Positions 1 through 7,060 of a DNA stretch of 22,523 nucleotides are shown in pieces; the first letter of the stretch is position 1, and each line of letters starts with the position of its first letter. The DNA is from JAQCEJ01 sp040881995. GTDB lineage: Bacteria; Planctomycetota; Planctomycetia; Planctomycetales; Planctomycetaceae. Under the pieces are notes generated by a model. That model had not been told where the DNA came from and searched no databases. It saw only the letters and a list, made by a program, of their open reading frames with translations. The position numbers and the translations under genes are program-made. The DNA is taken from the NCBI GenBank assembly GCA_040881995.1, contig JBBECD010000146.1, forward strand, positions 1-22,523, in the 5' to 3' direction.

Positions 1-325
1 CGGCCACGACTGGTGCAGCGTCCGCATCTCGAAAGAGATCGTCGAATTCGCCTCGGGCAAAGACGAAAAATACGCCTGGAAGAAAGCGAAAGTCACGCAG
101 GCGCTTTCGCCCGAACAACAGACGATCCTCGAACATCGCGGCGTGCTCGACCCCGAGGAAATCCATCGCCTCGCCGGCAAGACCCGCAAGGCGATGGGAG
201 CCGATGAAAACAAGGCCTCGTGCCACAGCGACTTCACCCCCGACGAGGCCGCACAGAAATTGCAGCAGGAACGGGAAATCCCGCTCGTCCCGCTCGATGT
301 TCTTGCTTCGACGCCCGAGAAATAA
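1..325 (+). CDS. C-terminal fragment, probable ThiC-family enzyme (phosphomethylpyrimidine synthase-like)
   Basis: The frame is open from the window edge to TAA at 323-325, giving about 107 residues that lack the N-terminus. The first readable residues are GHDWCSVRISKEI. ThiC enzymes end with a CxxCxxxxC [4Fe-4S] motif followed by a short segment such as CSM(K/R)I; here the base before the first full codon is C, which allows Cys-GHDW-Cys, the C-X4-C half of that motif. ThiC is a radical-SAM enzyme that converts aminoimidazole ribotide into the pyrimidine precursor of thiamine. The tail after the motif is about 100 residues, longer and more charged than I expect of a standard ThiC, and it contains another Cys (SCHSDF). 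A ThiC paralogue is therefore possible. The identification rests on one motif and should be treated as moderate. The next gene starts 21 bases downstream. Confidence 0.5.
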   Translation, partial: GHDWCSVRISKEIVEFASGKDEKYAWKKAKVTQALSPEQQTILEHRGVLDPEEIHRLAGKTRKAMGADENKASCHSDFTPDEAAQKLQQEREIPLVPLDVLASTPEK

Positions 326-346
326 TTTCAACGGTTCAACCGCGCC

Positions 347-898
347 ATGTCCCACGTCGACCTGATTTCGACAACGTCCGGCTCGACCGCGGCCCGGCAA
401 TTGGCACGATCGCTGAAACGGCACGACAAGAAACTGGTGCTCACCGAAAGCTGCACCGGCGGGCTCATCGCCTCGTGGCTGACGAGAATCCCCGGCATCT
501 CCGCGAACTTCTGCGGCTCGGCGGTCGTGTATCGCAACGAAACGAAGCACGCCTGGCTCGATGTGCCGCGAGAAAAGTTGATTCGTCCGGGCCCGGTGAG
601 CGACGCCGTTGCGGAAGCGATGGCGCTCGGCGTGTTACGCGCGACCCCCGAAGCCGACGTCGCCGCTTCAATCACCGGGCATTTCGGCCCCGATGCTCCC
701 GCCCGGCAGGACGGCCTCTTCTTCGTCGGCATCGCCCTGCGGCGGGAATCCTCCTCCGCCGATTCGCTGCGCGGGAAAGTCCATCGATTCCGGTTCCCGG
801 CGTCATCGGGCGACGTGACTCCGCTGCAACTCCGTAAGCAGCGCCAGCAACAAGCCGGCCGCATCGTCTGTCAACTGCTCATGCATCACCTGCGGTGA
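347..898 (+). CDS. CinA C-terminal domain protein (PncC-type nicotinamide-nucleotide amidohydrolase)
   Basis: This 183-residue protein has the signature of the CinA C-terminal domain: VLTESCTGGLIASWLTRIPG near residues 31-50, then FCGSAVVYRNETKHAWLDV, and later AASITGHFGPD and DGLFFVGIAL. In the characterised PncC family the TESCTGG serine is the nucleophile that deamidates nicotinamide mononucleotide to nicotinate mononucleotide in pyridine-nucleotide recycling. The length suits a stand-alone PncC; the N-terminal MoaB-like domain of full CinA is absent. It follows the probable ThiC fragment by 21 bases on the same strand and could be cotranscribed. No strong ribosome-binding site is visible before the ATG, which fits translation from an upstream message. 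The active-site glycine following the usual motif is read as GHFGPD instead of the more common GxAGP, a small family-level variation. Confidence 0.88.
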   Translation: MSHVDLISTTSGSTAARQLARSLKRHDKKLVLTESCTGGLIASWLTRIPGISANFCGSAVVYRNETKHAWLDVPREKLIRPGPVSDAVAEAMALGVLRATPEADVAASITGHFGPDAPARQDGLFFVGIALRRESSSADSLRGKVHRFRFPASSGDVTPLQLRKQRQQQAGRIVCQLLMHHLR

Positions 899-970
899 CA
901 TTTGTTTTGCCGAAGTCAAATTCCGAGCCGAACATTTCGCCGAAATTTCTTCAAAGCCGGCCGCATTTTT

Positions 971-999
971 TTGACGGCGCGGCTGGCATGATCTATGTT
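971..999 (+). promoter_or_regulatory. sigma70-like promoter
   Basis: TTGACG at 971-976 and TATGTT at 994-999 are separated by exactly 17 bases. A T-rich run precedes the -35 box. Transcription would start near 1006. The only small gene downstream on this strand that I can support begins at 1412, which would leave a leader of about 400 bases. This is prediction from consensus only. Confidence 0.5.
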
Positions 1000-1411
1000 T
1001 GAAATACATATCTATTGCGTAAATCACGCGGCGATGACAGAGAATAACTTCGACGGATGATCTGCAATTCACGCATGGCGCAGCCGCATGACGTTCTCCG
1101 AAGCGAATTTCCGAGAGACTCAGCGGGCGTCCTGCGATGCGCCGGTCCTATTTCAATGCGCGATTGCGCCATCGCATCTTCGTGGGCCTTTACACGTTCG
1201 GTTGTTTGATGCCTGTTCGATTCCGATCCTGCTGAATCAAAGCACAATCTTCGATCCGTCTGGCGGTCGGCGATTGTTTTTCACCGGGACGGCCTTTCGA
1301 ACATGACGTCATATTGTCACCCGGCTGAGGGCGATTCGATGTTATTGCGCATGGCAAAAACTTCCCCTCGCATCGGGTCGCAATTGACCGGCATTCATGG
1401 GGGACGCTGAG
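1000..1411. other. non-coding stretch between the promoter and the micro-protein gene
   Basis: I see no convincing coding region here. Open frames exist on both strands, but none has a good ribosome-binding site or a recognisable product. A palindromic TGACGTCA occurs near 1303-1311. The stretch may be a long leader or hold a small RNA; nothing in it matches an RNA family I know. Confidence 0.4.
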
Positions 1412-1546
1412 ATGAGCCATCGGATTGATGCTCTATTTGAAACGCTGTTCGGTTACTGGCAGACGGCGACGCTGGGCGATTATACAGCCGTCGCACTGTC
1501 GATCGTCGTCGCCGCCTGGTTTTGGGGACGGATCCATCGACGTTGA
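1412..1546 (+). CDS. 44-residue single-span membrane micro-protein
   Basis: The ATG at 1412 is preceded by GGGGGA at about 1399-1404 with a 7-base spacer. The frame runs 44 codons to TGA. The product begins MSHRIDALFETLFGYWQ, an amphipathic-looking segment, followed by a hydrophobic span (YTAVALSIVVAAWFWG) and a basic end (RIHRR). This suggests one transmembrane helix with a positively charged C-terminus on the cytoplasmic side. A strong hairpin terminator starts 7 bases after the stop codon, which supports a real transcription unit. I recognise no family. The alternative is a chance reading frame, but the combination of ribosome-binding site, hydrophobic span and immediate terminator argues against it. 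Confidence 0.6.
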   Translation: MSHRIDALFETLFGYWQTATLGDYTAVALSIVVAAWFWGRIHRR

Positions 1547-1553
1547 TCAGGTC

Positions 1554-1585
1554 GAGCGGCGGGGGTGAACCCCGCCGCTCATTCT
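1554..1585 (+). terminator. hairpin terminator after the micro-protein gene
   Basis: An 11-base perfect stem (1554-1564 with 1570-1580) encloses a 5-base loop, gtgaa. The stem is almost all G-C. The tail attctcgttt is only moderately T-rich. It lies between two convergent genes, so it may also stop minus-strand transcripts coming from the membrane protein that ends at 1657. Confidence 0.7.
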
Positions 1586-1656
1586 CGTTTCGTGCGGAAT
1601 GACAGCCGCGTTCTCAACGAAGTCAGACAGTGGGGCAGCGCGGCAGCTACGTCTAC

Positions 1657-3738
1657 TCAAAAATCGCTCACCACGCGGTACACGATGACCGAACCAGAGT
1701 GATGCACCGGCGTCAATACGCCGGGGACAAGACGGTCGCGCTCCGCTTCAAACGCCGTCAGCGCCTCGGCGGCGACGTGACCCGTCACCGACACGTTGTA
1801 GCGCAGCGAACCTTCATTCACGAAGACGTAGTCGTACCCCTGCGCCTGAAGATAGGTCCGCACTTCCTCGGGAGCCGTACGCCCTTCCGACCAGAGCCGG
1901 CTCCATGTCGTTCGTAGCGGATCGATGGTCGCCTCGCGATCGAGACGAAAGATCCGCGCGTCCCAGCACATCAAAATGCGCGAACCCTCCGGCGTCTCGC
2001 GGTTGATCCAATCGATCGTCTCGTGAAACCCATGTGCGATATGCCGCAGCAACGGCTTTTCGTCCGTCTTGCCGACGAGGTACTCCGCCAGCATCGGGGT
2101 GCGCAGCAGCCGCGCCGGCATCACCAGCACGAACAGCGTCGAAAAGAATAACAGTCCCGGAAAGAAAACCGTCAGCCGGTATCGCGACTCGCATTCCGAA
2201 AAAATATACGCCACGCCGATGCTCCACAGCGGAAAAATCGGGAACAAATACCGCGGCATGGCGACCAGCGAAAACGACAGCAGGTAATACGCACAGCCCC
2301 ACAACACGCAGCCGGCGACAAACGGATGTTTTCGCAGTGCGAATAAACCGGGCATCAGCAGAATCAGATAATGAGGAAAATGCCCCGGCGGTCCGTCCAG
2401 ACGATTCGGATTGACGAACATCAGCGCGAACTCGCGAGCCATCGTCAGCGGACCGGGAAACGAACGCGTCTGATGCGACGGTCCATATCGCGCCTGCGAC
2501 GAAGCATCGGCCGCCGCGGTTTCGCTCGCCGAACTCATCGCCGGGTACAGCGGATTGCCGAACGCCTGCCAATTCTTAACCCACCACGGCGACGTGATCG
2601 TCAGCGCGACGCACCAGATTGAAATCAGCGCGACGAACGACGGGGCATTTCTCAAAGCGGGCCTTCGCACGACGGAAAAACCCATCCACAGCGCGAGAAT
2701 CGGCCACGCGAACAGTCCTTGATATTTGACCCCCGCCGCGCTGCCGATCAATAGCCCCGCGGCGAGAATCGAAGACCGCGTCCATTTCTCTTTTCCTCTC
2801 AGGATCGGCGTGAGAATCACAACCGCCGCCAACAGCAGCAGGCTGACGGCCGGTTCCGTCCGCGCGGTCGTGGCCACGGCGGTGACCAGCGCTCCCGACC
2901 AGTAAATCAGCGGCGTCCACAGTCCGGTCCGCGGGCCGACCCACCGCGCGGCGAACCCGCCCGCTAACAACGACGTCGCCACGGTGCACAGCCACATCCA
3001 CAACGCCGGCGCCGTTTCGAGATCGAATTGCAGCGGGATCGCATACCACAAATACGCCTGGCCGGAGAGATTGTGAAACTCGTTCTCCGTCGACACGGCG
3101 AGACCGTCATGAGCGAGAAAAAACCGCGCGTTCGGCAGATGATACATCTCCGAATCCCAATCCCACACCGGCCCCGCGGCCCAGCAGCACGCCGCCGCGA
3201 TCAACAACAGAGTCATCGCTCCCGACACCCAGCGGTATCGCTTTCGCAGATAGAGCCGCACACGGCGCCGGCCCTGAAACTGCATCAACGCCGACCAGCC
3301 ATTGTGAGATCCGTCGCAACCGCATCCCCACCACAGGTAAGCCACGATCATGAAAGGCCCAAAGACCTCGAGACGAAACGCATGCAACGTCGCCATCACC
3401 AGCAGAACCGAAGTCATTACGCTCCACCCCAGCGCGAACGCCAGTCCTAACTGTTCGAGGCGATGACCGCGGCTCCACCGACACCGCGTCACGATCCGCT
3501 GACCGAGACCCAGCACGGCTAACGTCATCGCAATGGCGAGCGCCAACGACGAGAGACGCTCGGCGAATCGATGCCCCCAGCCCTCATCAAGCGACCACAA
3601 CATCGCTCCGGGAGCGGCGAGCAACAACGTCCCCGCAATTTTCGTGCGGATGGCCGCATCACCATTCGACGGTTGCTGCGGCGCACGCAATGGGCGCGTG
3701 CCGACGGCGGGCGGGACGTCACCATCGAACGCCGTCAT
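1657..3738 (-). CDS. large polytopic membrane protein, GT-C-like glycosyltransferase
   Basis: This 693-residue protein has about 10 or more hydrophobic spans from residue 35 to about 540, followed by a hydrophilic C-terminal domain. The first large external segment carries DWDSEMYHLPNARFF at about residues 193-207; an acidic motif in that loop is the hallmark of GT-C enzymes (ArnT/PMT/RgtA-like), which move sugars from polyprenyl-phosphate carriers on the outer face of the membrane. AGVKYQGLFAWP further on also resembles this group. The start is supported by AGGAAGGAA eight bases upstream of the ATG. It is the last gene of a minus-strand run after TadE-like, TadB-like and TadC-like genes, with only 44 bases separating it from the TadC-like stop, so it is probably cotranscribed. 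The acceptor is unknown. A membrane O-antigen or lipid modification enzyme unrelated to the pilus remains possible. Confidence 0.7.
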   Translation of the reverse strand: MTAFDGDVPPAVGTRPLRAPQQPSNGDAAIRTKIAGTLLLAAPGAMLWSLDEGWGHRFAERLSSLALAIAMTLAVLGLGQRIVTRCRWSRGHRLEQLGLAFALGWSVMTSVLLVMATLHAFRLEVFGPFMIVAYLWWGCGCDGSHNGWSALMQFQGRRRVRLYLRKRYRWVSGAMTLLLIAAACCWAAGPVWDWDSEMYHLPNARFFLAHDGLAVSTENEFHNLSGQAYLWYAIPLQFDLETAPALWMWLCTVATSLLAGGFAARWVGPRTGLWTPLIYWSGALVTAVATTARTEPAVSLLLLAAVVILTPILRGKEKWTRSSILAAGLLIGSAAGVKYQGLFAWPILALWMGFSVVRRPALRNAPSFVALISIWCVALTITSPWWVKNWQAFGNPLYPAMSSASETAAADASSQARYGPSHQTRSFPGPLTMAREFALMFVNPNRLDGPPGHFPHYLILLMPGLFALRKHPFVAGCVLWGCAYYLLSFSLVAMPRYLFPIFPLWSIGVAYIFSECESRYRLTVFFPGLLFFSTLFVLVMPARLLRTPMLAEYLVGKTDEKPLLRHIAHGFHETIDWINRETPEGSRILMCWDARIFRLDREATIDPLRTTWSRLWSEGRTAPEEVRTYLQAQGYDYVFVNEGSLRYNVSVTGHVAAEALTAFEAERDRLVPGVLTPVHHSGSVIVYRVVSDF

Positions 3739-3782
3739 GTGTGCGATTCCTTCCTCGTGGCTGCATCGTTGACGAACATCGC

Positions 3783-4760
3783 TCAGGGAACCGACTCGCC
3801 GTCCGTCGGCTCATCGTCGGGAATGGCGAGCGCCGGTTGGGGTATTTCGGATCCTTCCTCCGCCGGAAGCGGTCGGCTGTCCGCGGGGCGCGACCTGAAA
3901 AACGACGCCATTTCCACGCCTGGGGGAGTGAGCAGGATGAGATACAGCGACGGTGCGAGAAACATCCAGATGGCGTACTTCATCTTTATCGCGACGACGT
4001 CGGCGTCGTGCCGCAAGGCATTCGCCAGATGCAATCGAATCCGGCACGAGGTTTCGAGAAACCATTGAACCTGCCCGGCAGTTGATTCCGGCCAGGGCGA
4101 AGCCTGATAGCGCATCAACGCGTTTCTCCAGGGAGACTCGTCGAACGGCATCGCAGCCGACGTTATCACGAATGCGGCGAGTTTGGCGTCGCGCGGTTCG
4201 ATCGACCGCGCCGCCTGACCGAACATTTCATCTTGCGGACCGGCGCCGCTCCAGCGAAGGGCAAGGAGTTCGAGCACGTCGGACCACGTGCGATTCAATC
4301 CGGGGGTCGTCGCCGTCGTGCGGCGGGTGTTCAACCACATACCGATTCCCGCCGTAATCGTGGCGATGAAGAGCCCGATCATAACGCCGAGCCAGGACCG
4401 CGGTTCGGCGGTAAGCGACCACATCACTCCCCCGGCGAGCGATCCGCAAACAACGACGGTGAGCGCCGTCGTCAGATTGCCGTGGACGTAGCTTTGCGGC
4501 ATCAGGTCGGCGTTGCGCTCGTTTTTCTTCCTTTCGCCGGCGTTCGCGAAAGATTGAAAAAGCTCCGGCAGCCCCGTGCTGAAGCGGCCCGCTTGTTCGA
4601 TGACGGCGGGAGCGGCCGACGCGTCCGATTTCAACGTCTTGAATGTCCGCTCGAACGTCCGCGACCGCTGCGTCAACTTCCGGGCGGCGATCAACAGACC
4701 GAGCGCAACGGCGATGAAGCCGCCAAACCAGATCAGCGTGTCGCGAATGAGATCTTTCAT
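3783..4760 (-). CDS. TadC-like pilus platform protein (divergent)
   Basis: This 325-residue protein has the TadC topology: one span near residues 8-27, two adjacent spans near 95-140, a cytoplasmic helical region, and a final span near 265-285 (YAIWMFLAPSLYLILLTPPG). TadC and its partner TadB carry type II secretion F domains and form the inner-membrane platform of Flp/Tad pili. Sequence signatures of the F domain are weak (LELLALRWSGAGPQDEMFGQAARSI), so the call leans on topology and on the TadB-like gene immediately upstream. A polar acidic tail of about 40 residues (RPADSRPLPAEEG...DGESVP) follows the last span. I chose ATG at 4760 because GCGGAA stands about nine bases upstream; TTG at 4763 is an alternative. 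The gap to the TadB-like stop is 21 bases. Confidence 0.6.
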   Translation of the reverse strand: MKDLIRDTLIWFGGFIAVALGLLIAARKLTQRSRTFERTFKTLKSDASAAPAVIEQAGRFSTGLPELFQSFANAGERKKNERNADLMPQSYVHGNLTTALTVVVCGSLAGGVMWSLTAEPRSWLGVMIGLFIATITAGIGMWLNTRRTTATTPGLNRTWSDVLELLALRWSGAGPQDEMFGQAARSIEPRDAKLAAFVITSAAMPFDESPWRNALMRYQASPWPESTAGQVQWFLETSCRIRLHLANALRHDADVVAIKMKYAIWMFLAPSLYLILLTPPGVEMASFFRSRPADSRPLPAEEGSEIPQPALAIPDDEPTDGESVP

Positions 4761-4781
4761 CAAATCATGTTCCGCTTCGAC

Positions 4782-5474
4782 TCAATTCGATGTTGCCGTC
4801 GTCTCTCTGTTCTCGTCCTGCCAGGTGTGGCGAATTTGTTTTTGGCGATTCCATAACGAAAACAGCCAGAAGCCGCCGATAGCGTATAACAGGACGGCTC
4901 CGAACAGCAAGATTTGTCCGGCGACGTGATGTTCCAGATTTTTTTGATACCACGGCGAGAACGCCATCAGCAAAACGGCTATCACGGGAACCAGCACAAA
5001 CACGGCGATCGACGTCGTTTGAATCGAGGCGAACCGATGATCGATCTCGGCGGCGATCAACGCCGCGTGACGATTGAGCTGCTCCATGCGAATGAGCGAT
5101 TGTCGAATGTGTTCCGGATCATGCGGTTTTGTCTCTAACACCGCCGTGAGATAGTTGATCGCGAACCAGGAGCAACCGTCGTCGAGTAGCGGCAACGCTT
5201 CGGCGACCGGCACGCCCGCGACGATCCGATCGCGGCAGTGAGCGAACGCCCGATTGCCGGGGCTGAGCCCCATCTCGGCGACAACGCCCAGCGCGGTCGG
5301 CAGGTCGGCCCCTCCTTTAAGTGACTGTACGAGCAAATCGAGCATCTCGGGAAATTGCTTTCGGGCGGTGTGATGGTGCCGCGCATGCTGCCGACTCATC
5401 AACAACTGAATCACCCCGAAAATCAGCAGACTGGCCAGCAAGCCGGCTCCCACCCAGTTCAAATCGTGCGACAT
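4782..5474 (-). CDS. TadB-like pilus platform protein (type II secretion F domain)
   Basis: From ATG at 5474 the product is 230 residues. A first span lies at about 7-26, then a cytoplasmic F-domain core with QFPEMLDLLVQSLKGGADLP near 40-60, GVPVAEALPLL, and a second F-domain-like stretch around MEQLNRHAALIAAEIDHRFA, followed by two spans near 147-168 and 184-206. This is the layout of TadB, short for the family (usually near 300). TadB sits in the inner membrane and links the motor ATPase to the pilin. GAAGG lies about ten bases before this start. The reading frame stays open upstream to 5717, overlapping the TadE-like gene; the extra segment shows no span and I left it out, but see the findings. 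Confidence 0.75.
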   Translation of the reverse strand: MSHDLNWVGAGLLASLLIFGVIQLLMSRQHARHHHTARKQFPEMLDLLVQSLKGGADLPTALGVVAEMGLSPGNRAFAHCRDRIVAGVPVAEALPLLDDGCSWFAINYLTAVLETKPHDPEHIRQSLIRMEQLNRHAALIAAEIDHRFASIQTTSIAVFVLVPVIAVLLMAFSPWYQKNLEHHVAGQILLFGAVLLYAIGGFWLFSLWNRQKQIRHTWQDENRETTATSN

Positions 5475-5649
5475 ATGCAAACGGCCTTCGGCTTTCGTGA
5501 GAAATCGATCATCGTGCACTTTGAGTATCGGCACGTCCCACGAGAACGAAAGTGGAACGGCGCGATGAGGATCGTATCCGAGGATGTCATTCGGATGAAG
5601 ACCAACTCCGATTCCACACGAGAACAGAGTCGCAGATGCGGCGCGGCGG

Positions 5650-6213
5650 TTATTCCAATTGCGCCAGCGAGCTGGCCTGGAAGTAACGGTCGCCCAGCGA
5701 AAATCCGAAGACGCCAAGCCAATCGGGAACAGGCTTGCCGTCGCCGTTGGTGAATTTGACGCAGACCGTCACGCGGATTTCGTTATCGGCGAGCGACGCG
5801 AGCGCGGGACCGAAGGGAGTGAAGCTGATTCCGGTGTCGTTCGGGTTGGGACTGGTTTGCGAGACGTCCCCCAAACCGGCTTCGCGCTGGACGACGGCGT
5901 CCCCGCCGCTTGTCGCCTGCACGCCGTGAAGTGCCAGAAATTCATTGACTTTGTCGGTGACGTCGTCGATGTCGCCGCCGTCGAGTTTCGCAGCGACCTT
6001 GACTCCCGCAATCGCCGCGGACGTGACCGTTTGCTGCACCGCCATGATGAGGGCGAATTCCAGCGCACCGATGGTCGCCACGATCAGCACGGGAAAGGCG
6101 ATCAACGCTTCGAGCGTTTCCACACCCCGGCGAGTTTGCGGAACCCGGCAGCGGCGGGAGTTCTTGCCTCCCCCTGTTGCGTATGCGTCAGACCTGTGCC
6201 GGAGACGTCTCAT
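5650..6213 (-). CDS. TadE-like pseudopilin 1
   Basis: This 187-residue protein starts with a basic, presumably cytoplasmic, N-terminus ending RRGVETLEALIAFPVLIVAT at about residues 28-47, then a long hydrophobic helix. The RRG...LE...P pattern is typical of TadE/TadF pseudopilins, which are processed by the prepilin peptidase and assemble with the Flp pilin. The C-terminal half is predicted periplasmic and ends with IRVTVCVKF and FGFSLGDRYFQASS, closely matched by the plus-strand TadE-like protein at 9124. ATG at 6213 is preferred because GGAAG stands eight bases upstream; an ATG at 6279 in the same frame lacks such a site. It heads the minus-strand run TadE-TadB-TadC-GT-C. A 175-base interval separates it from the TadB-like start. 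Confidence 0.75.
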   Translation of the reverse strand: MRRLRHRSDAYATGGGKNSRRCRVPQTRRGVETLEALIAFPVLIVATIGALEFALIMAVQQTVTSAAIAGVKVAAKLDGGDIDDVTDKVNEFLALHGVQATSGGDAVVQREAGLGDVSQTSPNPNDTGISFTPFGPALASLADNEIRVTVCVKFTNGDGKPVPDWLGVFGFSLGDRYFQASSLAQLE

Positions 6214-6452
6214 GAAGGCTTCCGAAGAAATGTGCGTATGAGAGAGTGGCGTGGTTTCGGCGTTGCGATCATTCTTCATTCGCAAAATCGCACGCCGGTT
6301 TCGAGAAAAAAAACCGACACCGTTCGCGCAGCGGTTGTTAACCAACGGATACACCGCTGTCGCAAAAGGTTATCATTCCCTTGACGCATTCCGCCGCGGC
6401 AGAAATCGCCGCAAACGGCGTCAAAAAATATGATGCTCGCGGCGCGACGAAT

Positions 6453-6641
6453 TTAGAAGTTCAGAGCGTTGATGGCGTTGGCCAAATCGTTTAGCTCGTT
6501 GACTAAAGCACCGCGCAGCGTCGCTAATCCCACAATGACCCCGATACCGACCAGCGTCACGAGCAGCAGGTATTCGACGAACACCGCTCCTCGGATTCGG
6601 TTTCGCAGTCGTTGCGAAGTGGCTTTCAGCTTCTTCAGCAC
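6453..6641 (-). CDS. Flp/Fap-type major pilin prepilin
   Basis: This is a 62-residue prepilin beginning at GTG 6641, with AAAAGGAA about eight bases upstream. The leader is basic (VLKKLKATSQRLRNRIRG) and is followed by AVFVEYLLLVTLVGIGVIVG. Cleavage between Gly18 and Ala19 would place Glu at +5 and Tyr at +6, the invariant pair of Flp pilins. The hydrophobic helix and short polar tail (ALVNELNDLANAINALNF) match the family, and the length is normal. Secreted pilin polymerises into the Tad pilus, used for surface attachment and biofilm. The frame is open far upstream, but that extension is low in coding character and contains repeats, so I exclude it. A -24/-12 promoter candidate lies about 75-90 bases upstream. 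Confidence 0.9.
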   Translation of the reverse strand: MLKKLKATSQRLRNRIRGAVFVEYLLLVTLVGIGVIVGLATLRGALVNELNDLANAINALNF

Positions 6642-6714
6642 AGTCGAGTTCCTTTTGTCAGAGTCAAATGGAAATGGATTGATAGACCTTATATGTCCGA
6701 AGGTGGTATCGGTA

Positions 6715-6732
6715 CGCATATCGTGTGCCGAA
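6715..6732 (-). promoter_or_regulatory. sigma54-like (-24/-12) promoter candidate for the pilin
   Basis: The minus strand reads TTCGGCACACGATATGCG. The GG and GC pairs are 12 bases apart, as required, and GGCAC is intact; mismatches to YTGGCACGNNNNTTGCW are at the T before GG, the G after GGCAC, one base of the -12 element and the last W. Transcription would start near 6705, about 64 bases before the pilin start. Confidence 0.35.
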
Positions 6733-6795
6733 GGATGTGCGGGACAAACCGGCATTCGGCGACACGACTGTCCAGTTCGTACCTGGAACCGCTCC

Positions 6796-7031
6796 CATTC
6801 CCAAACGCGAATCCCAATTCCTGGACTGATCCGCCACTCGCGAAGCGTATCCCGACAGGCGCAAGTCGTGTCAACATCGACGTTCACGAATGCGTAAACC
6901 ATGCGCAAACGCGCGCAAAATGCTGCTTTAGTGGCGACGAAAGACGTGTGAGAGCGCGCGAGTGACGGTTGAGAGGCGAGTTTGGCGCGATTTGATCCAT
7001 TCCCAAACGCCCATCCCCGAATCCCCAATCC
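6796..7031. repeat. pair of direct repeats upstream of the pilin, one G-quadruplex-capable
   Basis: CATTCCCAAACGC occurs at 6796-6808 and 6998-7010. Each copy is followed by a related GAATCCC(C)AAT(T)CC stretch; the second copy has an 8-base insert. Between the second GT-C-like gene stop (7061) and the pilin start (6641) about 420 bases carry no gene. The second copy read on the minus strand has four G-tracts of three or more with short loops. Confidence 0.55.
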
Positions 7032-7060
7032 ACCCTGACTTTGCGCCGAAATGGCATCTG

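Noticed and set aside
1088..1306. A 72-codon frame in the leader after the promoter
   Set aside because: No ribosome-binding site and composition unlike neighbouring genes; it gives no family.
6405..6435. A short hairpin (CGCCG/CGGCG) after the pilin stop on the minus strand
   Set aside because: The stem is five bases and its T-tail is weak, so I do not list it as a terminator.
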